This document shows, piece by piece, positions 24,791 through 36,960 of a stretch of 64,000 nucleotides of DNA (the stretch's first letter is position 1; each line of letters starts with the position of its first letter). Origin of the DNA: Hermatobates lingyangjiaoensis (lineage: Eukaryota > Arthropoda > Insecta > Hemiptera > Hermatobatidae); NCBI GenBank assembly GCA_026182355.1, contig JAPFBL010000001.1, forward strand, positions 1,240,001 through 1,304,000, written 5' to 3'. The notes beneath the pieces are model-generated. The model made no database searches. It was not told the origin of the DNA and saw only the letters and a list, made by a program, of their open reading frames with translations. Made by a program: the position numbers and the translations under genes.

Positions 24791-26480
24791 ATAATATCAA
24801 ACTCATTAACGACCAATTGAGTTTTTGTTTTAATTTAACTATCATTATGAAATTATAAAATACATCCTGTCAAAGTATTGTCAAATTTATAGAATAACTT
24901 GTTTGATTTTATTTGTTTTGTTGAAGCAAAAAAAATTTTGTTGATTAAAACCACTTTCAAATCGTTGATCTAAAATAATCAGACAATTTCTTATCATTCC
25001 GAACAAACTGAGGGCCTGAGACTCATACAAGTGCACAGTCATACTACATCTGATCTATCAAGCTTTCACTTTTGGTTCCTAATATTAGTTTTGTATTTCA
25101 TTTGTTTATTGTTCAACTTCAAAATTGTTCTTAAAGAATTATATCTCGACCTCTATTGGTTATAGGTATGATTTGCTAACAATTTTTCTCATCTTCTCAT
25201 TGCCTTACAATCAGAAGGAATGCAATCTAAGGTTTCATTTAGACAGAGTTGGAATTGTTCGTATGATGTTAATGGCATAATGCATCAATAATACTTAACA
25301 AAACAAAATACTGTTAAAGGTTTGACACATATTTTTACACCATTCCTTTGAATATATGGCACCTAATCACATATTTAAGCACAGTTTTTAAGCTGTTTTT
25401 GTGCTCCTTTTTTGTATCTACTTTCTTCTTCATCCATTCATTAACTGTTCTACTTAATTCCAAACGATTCACTACCTTATTTCCCTGAATGTCCTTGTTC
25501 CCACTTAACCATATATGAGTAAAGTTATTTTTACTTGTTTCATTATTATTATTTTATTATTTGTTATTGATTCTATTATTAGGATTTTGTTTCATCAGTA
25601 TACCAGGTTGTGTCTTCCTTATTGAAATCAAAAAAAGTTATAAAAGGACTTTAAAAAGCTCAAAACGTTTAAATCCGTCAAAATTTCGAGATAAAATTTG
25701 TGTATGATTACTCTACAATACTTATAGAAAAGTAGAAATGTATAATACTGTTTAACTGTTTATATTAATTATTGAATACAAAATACATTCATGATAATTA
25801 CTTCTGTGATATCAAAATGTAAAATTTTTAAAAATTACATGATTGACGTTAACGAAACTTATGTAAATAATGAATTTAATTAAAATTCATTTTCAAAATA
25901 ATAAGTTTAAACTACTGCTGTATGAAATACGGTTTTTGAAGAGGTTATGAGAAGTTAGTATTGTCAAAAAATTTAGTTTTGCGCAAAATGATTTAAATCT
26001 TTGCATTTTTGACGTATAAGTGTGAAAATTCCGCGTAGGGGAAATGCTTAAGGACATGATGTCATTGTATGCTTGTATACACTGATTGGACACAGCATAC
26101 GAAAGTTAAAACAGGTTATGAGTTAGACTAAGTACCTGAGTAACTCCTTGTACTTAGCTTATTATGTCTATGGTGTTACCTTCCTAAAATGTAATGGGAT
26201 GTTAATGCCGTCAAGTAGTGCCTGAGGTGAACGCTGCACCGTCTGAGTTTAATAATTCATGCAGATACCTCTCCAGATGTAATGGACCGTTTCAGCTGAC
26301 TGTAGTGTAGCATTTAGTACTATATATCTGACAGTGCCGCCATTTAAAATGCATTCTTTAATAAATCTGATTGACTTCTTTAATTATATTGCTATACTTT
26401 ACTGTAAGTAAACTATTGTAAATATCTAATCGATTTTCAGAAATTTACTTGCTTTGAAGTTCTATGATTATTTTTTTTAT
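24791..26480. other. AT-rich interval, no gene recognised
   Basis: No convincing coding sequence. ATACTTTACTGTAAGTAAACT at about 26394-26413 resembles the terminal hairpin of the 1.63-kb repeat and may be an isolated end. Confidence 0.45.
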
Positions 26481-26488
26481 TTTCAGAA

Positions 26489-26490
<2 letters not shown>

Positions 26491-26526
<36 letters not shown>
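26491..26526. repeat. (GT)n microsatellite
   Basis: A near-perfect TG dinucleotide run. Confidence 0.97.
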
Positions 26527-26528
<2 letters not shown>

Positions 26529-28050
26529 TATGTCTATGCATTCAAATTGCTTAAACACACTACAAAATTCACAGTTATGGATCCATTCATATACAACAAA
26601 TATATAATTCTTGGTGTAAAAAAACCCTGTAGCTTATCTACCATTTTCATTGAACCATGAAAAATTATTGAACCTGAGTGTTATTTTCTCAGCTGTTTTG
26701 AACATTCTAGAAACTTGATATTTTTATTATTATACTAAAACATGAAATGAATTTTAATAATTTCCAGTTATTACAGTGAACAATATAGCTCTAAAAACAA
26801 CAACTATTTTTTTTTTTATTTATCGAATTTGTTTACCTTAATTTTATTGATGAAGTGTCAAATGGCTTCTAAAATATTATTTTGATTAGAATTCAAAAAA
26901 AAAATTATTAATTTTATGAAAATAAATAAGATTTATTGTCTTTAAGAAAATAAATAATATACAAAAATGACAAACGATACAAAAGTTGTTAAAATTTTTA
27001 GTTCTATTTTGTTGTCAATCTAAAGTATGAGAGTTTCTCTTTGGGATCAGTGGCAGCCATTTTGTGATTGTTGATGTTCTTAAGGAGGACAACTGTTGCT
27101 TAAAGAAGCTGTTTAAGCCTGCAAACGTTATGAAATCATTTTATAAAGTTCAGTTGCAATTTGGCCTCAAATCATATAACCTAGAACCTTCATTGTAAGT
27201 TTTCATTTTACACCTCACTTGCCAAGGCAGAGATACAGCCATGATAGGATGATTATCTAGGAAATACTAGTGATCATAATTCATAATCTATGAAATGACT
27301 CCATTGGTAAATCTTTGATATTTTTAACTCAGTTGAAACGAAGTTATTCATAACATAATTGGGAAAAAAACATACTGATTTATAGAGGAGGAAGTCTCTG
27401 GCAGGAGAATCAAAGAATGAATCATTGATCTAGTAGTAACCAAAAAGTCAGGAAATCTTCAAAAAGAATTCCGTATTATGATGTTTTTTTCATTATAAAA
27501 AAGGAACCATGATGTCTTAAAATTATCCAAAATCTTCCCTTTGATTATGAAAATTATAAAAAAATTTGATTGACTTCTGATATTTCCAAGAATTTATAAA
27601 ATTCTGAGAATGAGAGTTGAGTCAAACACAAAATAGGGCCTATTGTTTATAGACAGCTATCCTGTTCATCTAAGAGTTGAATATTGAAAAGTACAAAAAA
27701 AAAGTTTCTGACACTTAACACATCTACTCGATTGCAACAATTATTTTAGGGGTCATAAAATGTAGGAAAGTTTAATTCAGGAAACATTACAACTTTAGTC
27801 TTTTTTTAAAAAATAAAACCAAACATTTCAATTTTTGTAGTCATAATATTTATAGCACAAGCATGAAATAATGTTTGACACTCTACAATTCAATTTTTTT
27901 TTAACGTTAGGGGTTTGTATCACAATTAGCAGGGCATATTAGTGAATCTCTAGAAATTCCACAAGTACACCAGAAAGTTTAGCTTGGACACGGAAATCTG
28001 AATTCACTAATTATAACATCAAGGAGGCATCTTCATCACATAAAAAGCTA
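26527..28050. other. AT-rich interval with possible retroelement tail
   Basis: At 27060-27165, GGAGGACAACTGTTGC, GCCTGCAAACGTTATGAAAT and TTTTATAAAG together look like a retroelement terminal module of the GAAACGTT type, with G lost from GAAAC. Nothing else is identifiable. Confidence 0.35.
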
Positions 28051-28053
28051 CAA

Positions 28054-29250
28054 AAGCGGTGGAATGATGAGCACACCGTATTTACGTTTTCTCTATTAGT
28101 ATAGGCAGCTTCAAAAAGTCAAGTTAAACCCTCTAACATAAAAGCACTTACTCTCACTACTCTAAAAGTAACACACAACGTTTTTCACAAAAAAAATCAC
28201 TGAACTTAAAAATGTTGTACTGCTGTGTCTTGAAGTTGCTGCTGAACTCATACAAGGAGGGAAAGGTTCAGTGAAGAATCAGTGCAGAAGCACTTCGGTT
28301 GTCTGATACCACAATAAGTAGTCGATCTGTGATGTTGCAGAGTACCCGATAGAACGGCTTCTTAAAAACTGTGTTCGTTTGGGATTCAACTGATGAAACA
28401 ACAGACGTAGAAGAGGAAGCACAGCTGCTATTTACTACAAGTATCATTTTCCAGACATAGAAGACAAAACCACCGTTAAACATTATTTTGTGCCTTCAAC
28501 TAGGCGTCAAAAAAAAAAAAAACAATCTGCAACAGTTCTCTGAAGCTTTATGATTTGATTGTTGAAAGGGGCATTGACTGGTTGAAATGAAAGTCTGTTA
28601 CTTGTGATGGTCCAAAAGTTATGTTCAGTCCAATGAATGGCGTCATAAAGAAAATTCAAAAGGTCTCAATAAATTATACTCAAATTCATTCTGTGATTCA
28701 CAGATATGTCATAAAGACAAAGCGACCGAATGGAACTAGAAATGCTATAGAGAAAGTGACGAGCTTCTAATTAATAATATTGTTATATCTGTACACATGC
28801 AAAAAAAAAAGTAGAATGTTTCGTTAGTTCTGTATAGATATGAAAGCTTATTTTACAAAACTCCTCTTTTATGAGGAAGTTCGTAGAGTATGGGGGTTAG
28901 ATTCTTTATCAATTTGTATTGAGAGAGCAGCTGTGTATCATTTACACAGGTAGTAAACCCTTTGGTGGTTAAATGTCACTGGCTGTAATCTGGATGCCAA
29001 AATTATCTTACATGTTTTCATGTAAGCTTGTTAGCTTGTTAGTTAGCATGTTAGCTTGATCACCTGAACAAGCTAAGCATCAATCAGCAAGGCAAAGGCG
29101 GGGGTATTTATACAAGTATAGGGAAAGTAAATGGCTTTAAACTGAAAGTGAAAACAAGGAAAAGCAAGTAAAAATGAGCTGTTTGTCTGATTTTAAACCA
29201 TTCGACTCATTTATGAAGAAAAGTGGCTCAGAACAAGGCATGCAAGCAAC
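28054..29250 (+). pseudogene. decayed hAT transposase (ZBED5/SCAND3-like)
   Basis: Read across frames with many stops, the order of motifs matches BED-finger hAT transposases of the ZBED5/GTF2IRD2/FAM200 type. An N-terminal RWNDEHTVFTF (28054) is followed by a BED-region remnant VKPSNIKAL..TLKVTH. LSDTTISSRS then lies near 28299, TDETTDVEEEAQLL at 28387, and IVERGIDWLK..VTCDGPKVM near 28555-28624. IKKIQKVS and HSVIHRYV follow to about 28710, then FYEEVRR near 28867. After an insertion of AGCTTGTT repeats, LNKLSINQQGKG..IGKVNGFK near 29064-29130 matches the C-terminal helical part. The BED finger has lost its Cys pair region. Frameshifts and stops throughout make it non-functional. The elements flanking it at 29311 and 29512 are separate. 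Confidence 0.75.
29024..29058. repeat. short tandem AGCTTGTT-type repeat
   Basis: About four imperfect copies of an 8-12 bp unit (AGCTTGTT / AGTTAGCATGTT) interrupt the hAT pseudogene. Confidence 0.7.
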
Positions 29251-29310
29251 AGAATGGACACTGAAGAAAGATGTGTTATAACTTTTTTTAGAAAACACCT
29301 TACTTTAATG

Positions 29311-29345
29311 CTGGGATCTTCAACCGGTGGGTCCCAACTGAGTTG
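29311..29345 (+). mobile_element. hAT terminus-like sequence
   Basis: CTGGGATCTTCAACCGGTGG resembles a left hAT terminal repeat (CAGGG..TTCAACC). It points away from the transposase pseudogene, so it probably belongs to a different hAT insertion. No partner end was found. Confidence 0.35.
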
Positions 29346-29511
29346 GTGAGAAAAAAAACATTATGTGTTTAACCATGAAAGATTAAACTGGAGTCACGAG
29401 AAGTTTCAAATGTTTATTTTTAAATATAAAATAAAGTCAAAATTAAATAACTTAAAATAAATCTTGTAATTTGTTGGGAATAAATTTTTCAAATAGATAT
29501 GTAATATGATA

Positions 29512-29600
29512 CAGTGGTACTTCTACTTATGAAATTATTTCATTCTGGAAGTTTTTTCCCCATAAATTCCCTAATCAGTTCCCAGGGCCCCCCCCCCCCA
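29512..29600 (+). mobile_element. diverged pogo/Tigger left end
   Basis: CAGTGGTACTTCTACTTATG followed by AAATTATTTCATTCTGGAAG is a diverged Tigger-type terminal repeat, the same class as the element at 51138-51820. It runs into a C run at about 29588-29599. No right end is visible, so it appears to be truncated. Confidence 0.55.
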
Positions 29601-30220
29601 AATTTTGGACATTCTTTCTTATAAATTATAAAAATGCAACAAAACCTTTAATAAATACATTTTAGCATTAGATTACTCTACAGTAAACTTATAAATGAGA
29701 TTAGCACATAATATAAAGATAAAAGAGCACTTTACAAGACAGTCGACACAAGACGACAAAAATCAAAGGCGGCTTAGATAACTTCAGATATATGATACTT
29801 AAAAGAATGGACTGTCAGATAAGATGAATCTGGTGTGATGTGCTCCGTACTGTAGCTGGCTTGACGATAAAAAATATTGACTAGTTAACATGTATTTTTG
29901 TAAATAAGTAATTTTTTCACAATATTGACTTTTACAGTTAATTATTACTTACCTACAACTGCAATCAAATGAATAAATGGTTAACATCAAAAAGTAATGT
30001 CCCAGGAGACTCAAATGATGTGAATTTAACATCATCTCAAAAAGTAAGTGAAAACATGAAAAATCAGATGCTACTTACTCTTATTACTCTTACATAAGAC
30101 GACGAAAGAAACCCCAGTGAGAGTTCTTTACAATTAGGATTTACATAAACCTGTATAAATAATATTATCAACCAATGAATACAAATCTTGCAAGCAAGTG
30201 ATTCATTATACCAAGATAAT
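29601..30220. other. AT-rich interval, nothing recognised
   Basis: No coding or structured feature is visible. It may be the decayed body of the preceding Tigger-type element. Confidence 0.4.
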
Positions 30221-30810
30221 TTTCAGTTTGTATAGCTTTGCGGTAATCGGAATGTAATATTTTTCTTTTATAAATTGCTAATTTTATGCTCAATTTTTTG
30301 GAAAACCTTCTTTGGCCTCTATTTAGTCATTTTAGTCACAATAACATTTGTAAATATTTTTATATTTAATTGAAGAAAAAAATTTTTCAGTCGTTTTAAA
30401 AATCCGAGGACTTTTTCAGTTATTGTTTTTGTCACTTCCTTGATAAATATAAAATTTAAAAAGACTCTCGAGTTTGTAGCAGAAAAAAATGTTCTCTAAA
30501 ACACATTTTGGTCAAGAAATTGACTTTCCCATCATGTAATATTACCTCCTCAAACAATTGAGTTCTTCTACACTATAAGGCCCATTTTTATGTAAAATAT
30601 GAATTTAATCTATCAAAGATTGTGAACTATAGAGTAGTAACCAACTTCTCAATACATACCCCCTCACTCACACACACGCACAGATCATCTAAAAAAACAT
30701 CTACAAAGGACAATTGATGACTTTGGAGCTCTCAACCATGAAAATCTGTGAAAACATCGACATAGATTTCTTTTGCAAGATCACTATACTTTACTAACAG
30801 TAAAATAAAA
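30221..30810 (-). repeat. 1.63-kb repeat, diverged 5' part, inverted
   Basis: On the minus strand it begins with the terminal hairpin (TACTTTACTAACAGTAAA inverse at about 30785-30803) and GTATAGTGATC. It continues through the CA/TG microsatellite position and the CATGATGGGAAAGTC segment into the TTGCTCTTTCC-equivalent region. It is old and internally shortened. Confidence 0.75.
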
Positions 30811-31082
30811 ATGAGAGATCAGCTGGAAACTTTTACTATCTGCTGGAGTCTGAATTTTTAGTGAACTGACATATATATAGTGAATACTTGCAAATCAGTT
30901 AACAAAATCATACTGAATCAGTCTTAAATTTCATTCTTGAACAGAATAAAATTTAAGAATGGAGATGAAATCAACCAATGACAACATCTATTATCGATAT
31001 TTCAACAATCCATGATATCGATAAGTGGTAGAAAGTTTAATTAATAGTCAGACTTCCTACATTTTCCTTACAGTTTAAGGAC

Positions 31083-31500
31083 TGCCACAGGATTCTTATG
31101 AATTCAGTCATACCTCTCCAAAAAGGGAAGAACCGGGACCAGGGTTTGCTACATAGTTAATCTGACCCATCAGGATGTCATTATGGGGAGTCTTTAGTAC
31201 CATAATGAACGGCTCATATAGGGATTGAAAATCCCTCTTTGGCTAGGGGTTTGGGGTCTCTAGCTCCCCGGTATACTAAGCAGGCATCCTCCCAATAAGT
31301 TACTGCTTCTCACTCAGCGACCACAAGCGTCTACCCAAATTGGGTGAAAACCAACAGCCACTATGAGTCCAACCTCAGTTGAATGGATGGAGAGAGAACC
31401 CCTCTAAGGGCCGCCACCACCCGTAGTACTGACTTATTTTGAGAGTTTCGGATCGAACTCAGGACCAATGGTCCTACTGAACCTGCTCAGCTGCAGGTAA
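31083..31500 (-). repeat. possible tRNA-derived SINE
   Basis: On the minus strand a B-box-like GAGTTCGATCC (31450-31460) lies about 33 bases after an A-box-like CAGCTGAGCAGG (31482-31493). The spacing is shorter than in a true tRNA, and the surrounding 400 bp is of uniform GC-richer composition ending in AT-rich flanks. There is no acceptor-stem complementarity, so this is not a tRNA gene. The SINE assignment is tentative. Confidence 0.4.
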
Positions 31501-31606
31501 GGTCAGTTGGCTTTGTAGCCCCTGGTTCAATGAACCTGTCGATACATGTAAGCCAATGCAGCCTGCGAATATAGCTGCATGGCTCCACTAGGGGCAGGGT
31601 AGAATG

Positions 31607-31686
31607 TTTAATTGAGAAATTAACTATCTTTAGATAATTAATATATATTCTTAAGAATATTAATTTTTCTTTAATTGAGAAATTAA
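31607..31686. repeat. 17-bp direct repeat flanking a palindrome
   Basis: TTTAATTGAGAAATTAA occurs exactly at 31607-31623 and 31670-31686. Between them lies a palindromic AT-rich segment (ATATTCTTAAGAATATTAA). Confidence 0.8.
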
Positions 31687-31795
31687 AAAAAAGATGGTAT
31701 ACTACGCAAAGAACATTCACTATTCCAATACAAGATAATGAGAACTATAATTTTACCAGCCATTAAAGGCAGATTGATATACCATACCTCTAATG

Positions 31796-32222
31796 CAGAG
31801 CTCTGCAAACTATGGCCCGCGGGCCACATCCGGCCCGACAACAAATCCCTGAGTGGTGGCCTTGAAAAAAATAATTTGAATTATTCAAAAGTTGGGGTTG
31901 CTGAGTGGTGGCGCTAAGCCCGAGTGTGTTTCCCTCTCGCGATAGAGTGACGCGCAAATACTGATTTTAATAGAATTTTGAAGTCAAAACGACAGTATCA
32001 TTCGTCACACTAATTTGATTTCATAAAATTAAAGGCAGGAATCTGCATAGTTTAACCTGCTTTTTCCAATAAGGTATGTTTTAATTTTTCCATGTTTATA
32101 CTCTAATATTTGAGGAAATTAAATTACTGGCACTGATTATTTTTTTTTCTTTATTCCTTCGGCCCGCATAAATGTGGTAAGTATATAATGTGGCCCTTAC
32201 ATTAAAAGTTTGGAGACCACTG
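31796..32222. mobile_element. non-autonomous hAT element with perfect TSD
   Basis: Flanked by exact 8-bp duplications CTCTAATG at 31788-31795 and 32223-32230. The ends are inverted: CAGAGCTCTGCAAACTATGG on the left against CAGTGGTCTCCAAACTTTTA (minus strand) on the right. Both carry the hAT CAG start and subterminal GGCCCGC/GCGGGCC motifs. The element is 427 bp with no transposase, so it was mobilised in trans. The intact target duplication argues that the boundaries are exact. Confidence 0.92.
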
Positions 32223-32230
32223 CTCTAATG

Positions 32231-32940
32231 CATCGTAAGTATTTCTCAAATGATTCTATACATACTACACTCCACTGACTCTGGTTACCCGTAAACATTA
32301 CATTTTCAGAATATTCGTTAAAAGTTATTACTCCAAAATGACTGCATTGTTAACAGTTCAAACATGATTAAGAAATGAAATGCATTTATATCCAGTAATT
32401 AAAAAAGTGAATAATTGAATGGAAAATTTAATTCATTCGTACTGATATTTGGACAGCCCTAGAGTAATATAACCTTATATTTAATCACAGTTCATAATTT
32501 GCAATCACTTAAAAAATATCAGTTTATTGAATCTAGCTAAATTCATCACCTAGCATTAACAAATTAGACATCATAGCATTAAACATATGTAATTAACATT
32601 GTATTAACAAAAGCAATCTTAATTATTACTTTCATTGTTAAAATGTATACGCTTTCTAGTTATTCATTGTAATTGATAGCAATATATCACGTAGCTTTAT
32701 TTTTTTAAATAATTTAATTATTAATTAAGGACAATTTTAAATCCTATAACGTCAAAGAATAAATAAGAAAGTGTTGTTTTCTATATTTTTAAGAAGGTTG
32801 TTAACAAAACACTTGAAATATCAGGAAGAATTATATAAGATAATTATATGCGAAAAAATTATTATTATTGTGCAATAAAAACTAGAATAATAAGTTTGTC
32901 AATATATAAATAAATTACTTACTTGTTCAACTGCACTTGT
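32231..32940. other. AT-rich interval, nothing recognised
   Basis: Very AT-rich, with no recurring repeat or open frame of interest. Confidence 0.5.
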
Positions 32941-32962
32941 TTTTTTTTAATTTTTTCTCCAG

Positions 32963-33139
32963 GATAATAGAAGAAATTCCACTGAGAGAGATGTGATAAC
33001 CAGTCAACAGAGATTTCCAGGAGGTTCCCCAGCAATAATAGTTACTATAAAGGCCACCAGAGATCAGCACTTCCTTGCCTCTTATCAAAGTTTCCTCGAC
33101 ATTTTAAAAATACAGTTGATTAAATTTAAAACAATCTAA
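32963..33139 (+). CDS. candidate terminal exon, unknown protein
   Basis: A strong polypyrimidine tract and CTCCAG end at 32962. Next come 58 open codons to TAA at 33137-33139, in the only open frame. The first 45 codons have balanced composition, including RDVITSQQRFPGGSP and TIKATRDQHFLASYQSFLD. The remainder becomes AT-rich. No ATG starts it, as expected for an internal or terminal exon. I recognise no domain and no partner exon, so chance cannot be excluded. Confidence 0.35.
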   Translation, partial: DNRRNSTERDVITSQQRFPGGSPAIIVTIKATRDQHFLASYQSFLDILKIQLIKFKTI

Positions 33140-33640
33140 CTAATTACTATACTTTTAAAATGCTACCATTGTTAAGAACCTATTTCCTAACAATCTTAAT
33201 CTTCATGGCTCAAAGTTACGAAAAGATAAAACTCTATAGTCGCTGTGTTTTTTACGTGTCTGATTTTAGAAATATTTATTTTTGTATATTTCTAGCATCA
33301 AATACTTTTAATAATATAATTCTTTCTGCAATAAAACATTTTTAGGACATAAGATCTGGTATTTGAGAAGCACTTAATAAAATCATTACTGATATATCAT
33401 ATTTTATATTACTAATCGTTTAGCACCTGGCAGAATAGTCAGAAATTATCTGAAACTAAATTAACAACAAATGCACAGAACTGGAGATTTTAATTTTAAT
33501 GGCAGAAATTATTGTTTTTATATCCGGTTGTTTTAAAATGTAACGTAATGAATACCTGATTTATAATGTTATATTTATAAAAAAAAAACATTAGTTTAGC
33601 AAACAAACATAGTTTGTCGAACATCATGAAATCAAGGGAT
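33140..33640. other. AT-rich interval, nothing recognised
   Basis: A 61-codon frame at 33160 is low in complexity and hydrophobic. It is treated as chance. Confidence 0.45.
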
Positions 33641-33790
33641 CTCTCTCTCTCTCACTCTCTCTCTCCTCTCTCTCCTCTCTCTGTCTCTCTCATTCTCTCT
33701 CCCCCACGCTTCCTCTCTTTTTCTACCACTATCTTTCCTTTTCCATCTCATCACCCTCCTCTTATTCTCTCTCTCATTCTTTCAAAGCTA
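33641..33790. repeat. (CT)n-rich polypyrimidine tract
   Basis: An interrupted CTCTCT microsatellite of about 150 bp on the + strand. It generates a spurious 105-codon Ser/Leu-rich frame. Confidence 0.95.
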
Positions 33791-36660
33791 CATCTTCTGC
33801 TTCCCTCTTCTTACTACTTATTGATTATCCTATACTTAATATTGACTGATAGTTCGCTTAATATTAGTATTTTTCACGAATTAAAATTACTCCATGTTTC
33901 CTGTCCAATATTTATTGTTTCAATATTGTAAAATATATTATTGTTTTCATAGTTAACAGTAAAAATTTAGTTTACGTATTTCCAACCTCATATTTATGGT
34001 ACAATCATTAGTTCTAACTAAACCTGATTATACTCTTAAAGTAAAATGAAATTGAATTTCAGAGTAAGATCAAAAGAATAATATACATAAATTTTATATC
34101 TAACGTTCAAAAATGGGTTCCAAGAGGATTTTTTATCTAAAGATATTACTTTCCTAAAGTAATTTCTTTAGAACAAAAATCCTCAAGAAATCCATAATTG
34201 AAATTTAAAAATCGAGAAGTTATATCAATATTGATACCTAACTATCCTTTCTGTTTTGTGCTAAAAATAATAAATAATTAGAAGTATAACAAAGAATATT
34301 TTTCCGGAATCTTCTTTGATTTTATGAAGCTTTTTTTATGAAAACGATAGCTCATAGCTTTTTTTTTGACGATATCTCAAAATTTCTTCAACACAACACA
34401 ATTATATTTAGTGAGAACATTGACATTGGATATTATTTAAAAAGAGATTTCAAAAATGTTCAAACTAGTATTTTTGTTTAAGTAAACAACTTTTCTACTG
34501 TTGTAACATAACGTTGTTCTTATGCGAAAAGTTTTCAAATAAAGTTAGAAAGTGTTAAACGCGAATGTAGTATAAAAAAAATGATTTAATTATCAATACT
34601 TAAAATGAAATAATTTTGCAGTTTGTAATATAAATTACCTTTTGTAGAGCCTTATATTCTGAAATTCCTGGAATCTTTCTCTTCAGTTATAACATGTTCC
34701 GAGTAGTGGTTCAAATTTGAAATTATATTGAAAGCATACCTATTATTAGTATATAACCTTGAAAGAATTCATTTTCTAATTTCTAAGAAGATTACGTTTT
34801 AATTTCCGTGAAAACTTTCAATTTAATGAAATACTCATATAAATACCTATTAACTCCATTTTCCTGATTAGATTCCTTTTATTTTTTTCTTAATTAACTG
34901 GCTTAGAATGCTACAATAGTTCTAATAATCCTTGATAAAGTTTCTCCATTATACTTGGTGATTGGTTGACGTAGTCACTAGTGTGATATGTGCCCCCAGA
35001 GCGCAGCACATGCCGGGGTTCGACTAAACACGCAAGCCACTTCTGCTTTGCTTGTGGCATACTTTTCCCGATACCTTTCATCCTTTTAAATTAATATCAG
35101 GATAAATAGTTTTAATTTAACATACTTAAGTTAGTTATAGATTTATTTAAAAATTCTTTCTATCCAAAAACAACTATATATATATGTATACAGAAAATTT
35201 CAAATACTATAAACAAAATTGTATTATATTATTCTATAGCTGACATTTTGTAAATATTTGTTTTATCCAACGTTTACATTTGCAGGCGTCACCTATAAGT
35301 GCTGTTCTAAGTAAACGTGTGGTTTATTTGTTGATCGGGACCATTTTAGTTAGAGTTGCGCTATATTGCCGAGTTAATTATTTATTATCTCTCTCTTTCA
35401 GATTGTTTTACCATTCCATTTATGAAACAGAAACTGTTTCTATCCCCTTTTTAACTATGGTTATAAATATAGAATGCTACTTAATTTAAAAACGAAGATA
35501 TTTCAACATTTGTTGGAACCACTCAGCCTCTTTTAAGTTCTATTGCTGTTGTTAAATAACGTTACATTTAAAAATTGCTTTTTTTCTTCGTTATTACTTT
35601 TCTAATACTTCATCTACTGCTTTTTTTTTATATTGTTTAATATAATTTAATATCTATCGAAAATATATTGGTTTCCATTGATGAAATTTTTTTTGCAGTC
35701 CTATAAAAATTTGTTGTATCGATCATTATTTGGTCCAATTTGATTTTGAACTCAACTTTATTCTTATGACAGACCTTGATTTATCAGCTCTTCTGATTAT
35801 GTATTAGTTATCACTGAATTGTTATGTGTTATGTTGTTATAAACTATTATTTATAAAACTTTTGAGGAAATATCTTCATTTTTATTATAACTTATTTTTA
35901 TTTATTTGCTTTCTCATAACTATACATGTGATTGTTCCTTTTTTTGTTTTGAACTGTATATATATATATATATGAATATTTTATGGCATATTTAACAGAT
36001 TTTGACTTAAGTTGGAATGTAAATCTTTTACTTAAATTCCATTTAAGTTTAATTAAATTTCATCTTTTACTTTGAAGTTAAATTGCATTTACTTGTGCAC
36101 CTTAATGACATATATGTAAAAGTTTTTTCTTATTATTTTTATATAGTTCAAGAAATTATAATTGTAACATTAAATATAAAAATAAAATAATATTTTTTAA
36201 TATTTCAATTTGTAAACAATTTTTGAACTTTTTTAATAAAAATAATATTTACTGACCCCCTATACTACAGAGCTTATGCCCTTGGTAGACTACTTGGCTC
36301 ATATGTCATATCAGTTTTTCGTCATTTAAGAATTGTTTACAAACTAACAAATAATATAAGTAGATGATACATTAAATAATAAAGAAATTACCTTTCAGTT
36401 TTTATTATAATCTTTATTTATATTGTTTTGATAGTAATTACACGGAACTTCAGTAAGCGATTTATGAGATCAAAAGGCGTAAAGAGGTTTGAAATGAAGG
36501 AAAAATATATAAATGAAGGATTAATGTTTTCGTTAATCTGCTTTCTAAACTGTTTTCTTATAGAAATCTAGAAGTTTATTTATAAATCTCTATATTAAAT
36601 GATTAATAATTATCAATGGGCTATATTCTAATATTGTTATAGTAAGAAAAATGTTAATGT
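33791..36660. other. AT-rich interval, no gene recognised
   Basis: A GC-richer snippet at 34970-35055 (GTGCCCCCAGAGCGCAGCAC) cannot be assigned. A short (TA)n lies at 35951-35972. No coding feature is convincing. Confidence 0.45.
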
Positions 36661-36664
36661 TTAT

Positions 36665-36960
36665 AACAGAATTGAAATTAAGGAAAGAGAAAGCCAGAGG
36701 TAGCAGCATTTATCAATGGTGATTTAGGGAAGTTAGTCACCCCTTGGTAGGAAGGCACAAGAAGAGGTAGGGTAGATTATCAGATCCGATGAGGGAGAAA
36801 GACACCCTAACGAGGGAGGTAGGGTGAAACGTTTTAGGCAATCGAGTCTGCATTTGAATGGGGAAATGATAACGCCTACATAAATGAGAGTGTAAGTCAG
36901 AGTGTTATTTCACAAGGACTTCTCTTGACCAAGACACACCCATCCAAAATGACTCATGAT
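36665..36960 (+). other. purine-rich patch
   Basis: About 300 bp is dominated by G and A on the + strand (GAAGAGGTAGGGTAG, GAGGGAGGTAGGG). It resembles the G/A-rich halves of the other GC patches but lacks the pyrimidine-rich partner half. Confidence 0.35.

Noticed and set aside
31450..31493. tRNA gene on the minus strand
   Set aside because: A- and B-box-like motifs are present, but spacing is short and no acceptor stem or anticodon arm forms. At best a SINE.
33614..33931. 105-codon Ser/Leu/Pro-rich open frame
   Set aside because: It is the translation of a (CT)n tract followed by T-rich sequence, with no start context or homology.
36832..36844. TTAGGCAATCGAG, inverse of a 13-mer at about 44923
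   Set aside because: A shared 13-mer is expected by chance in 64 kb of sequence compared with itself, and the flanks do not match.
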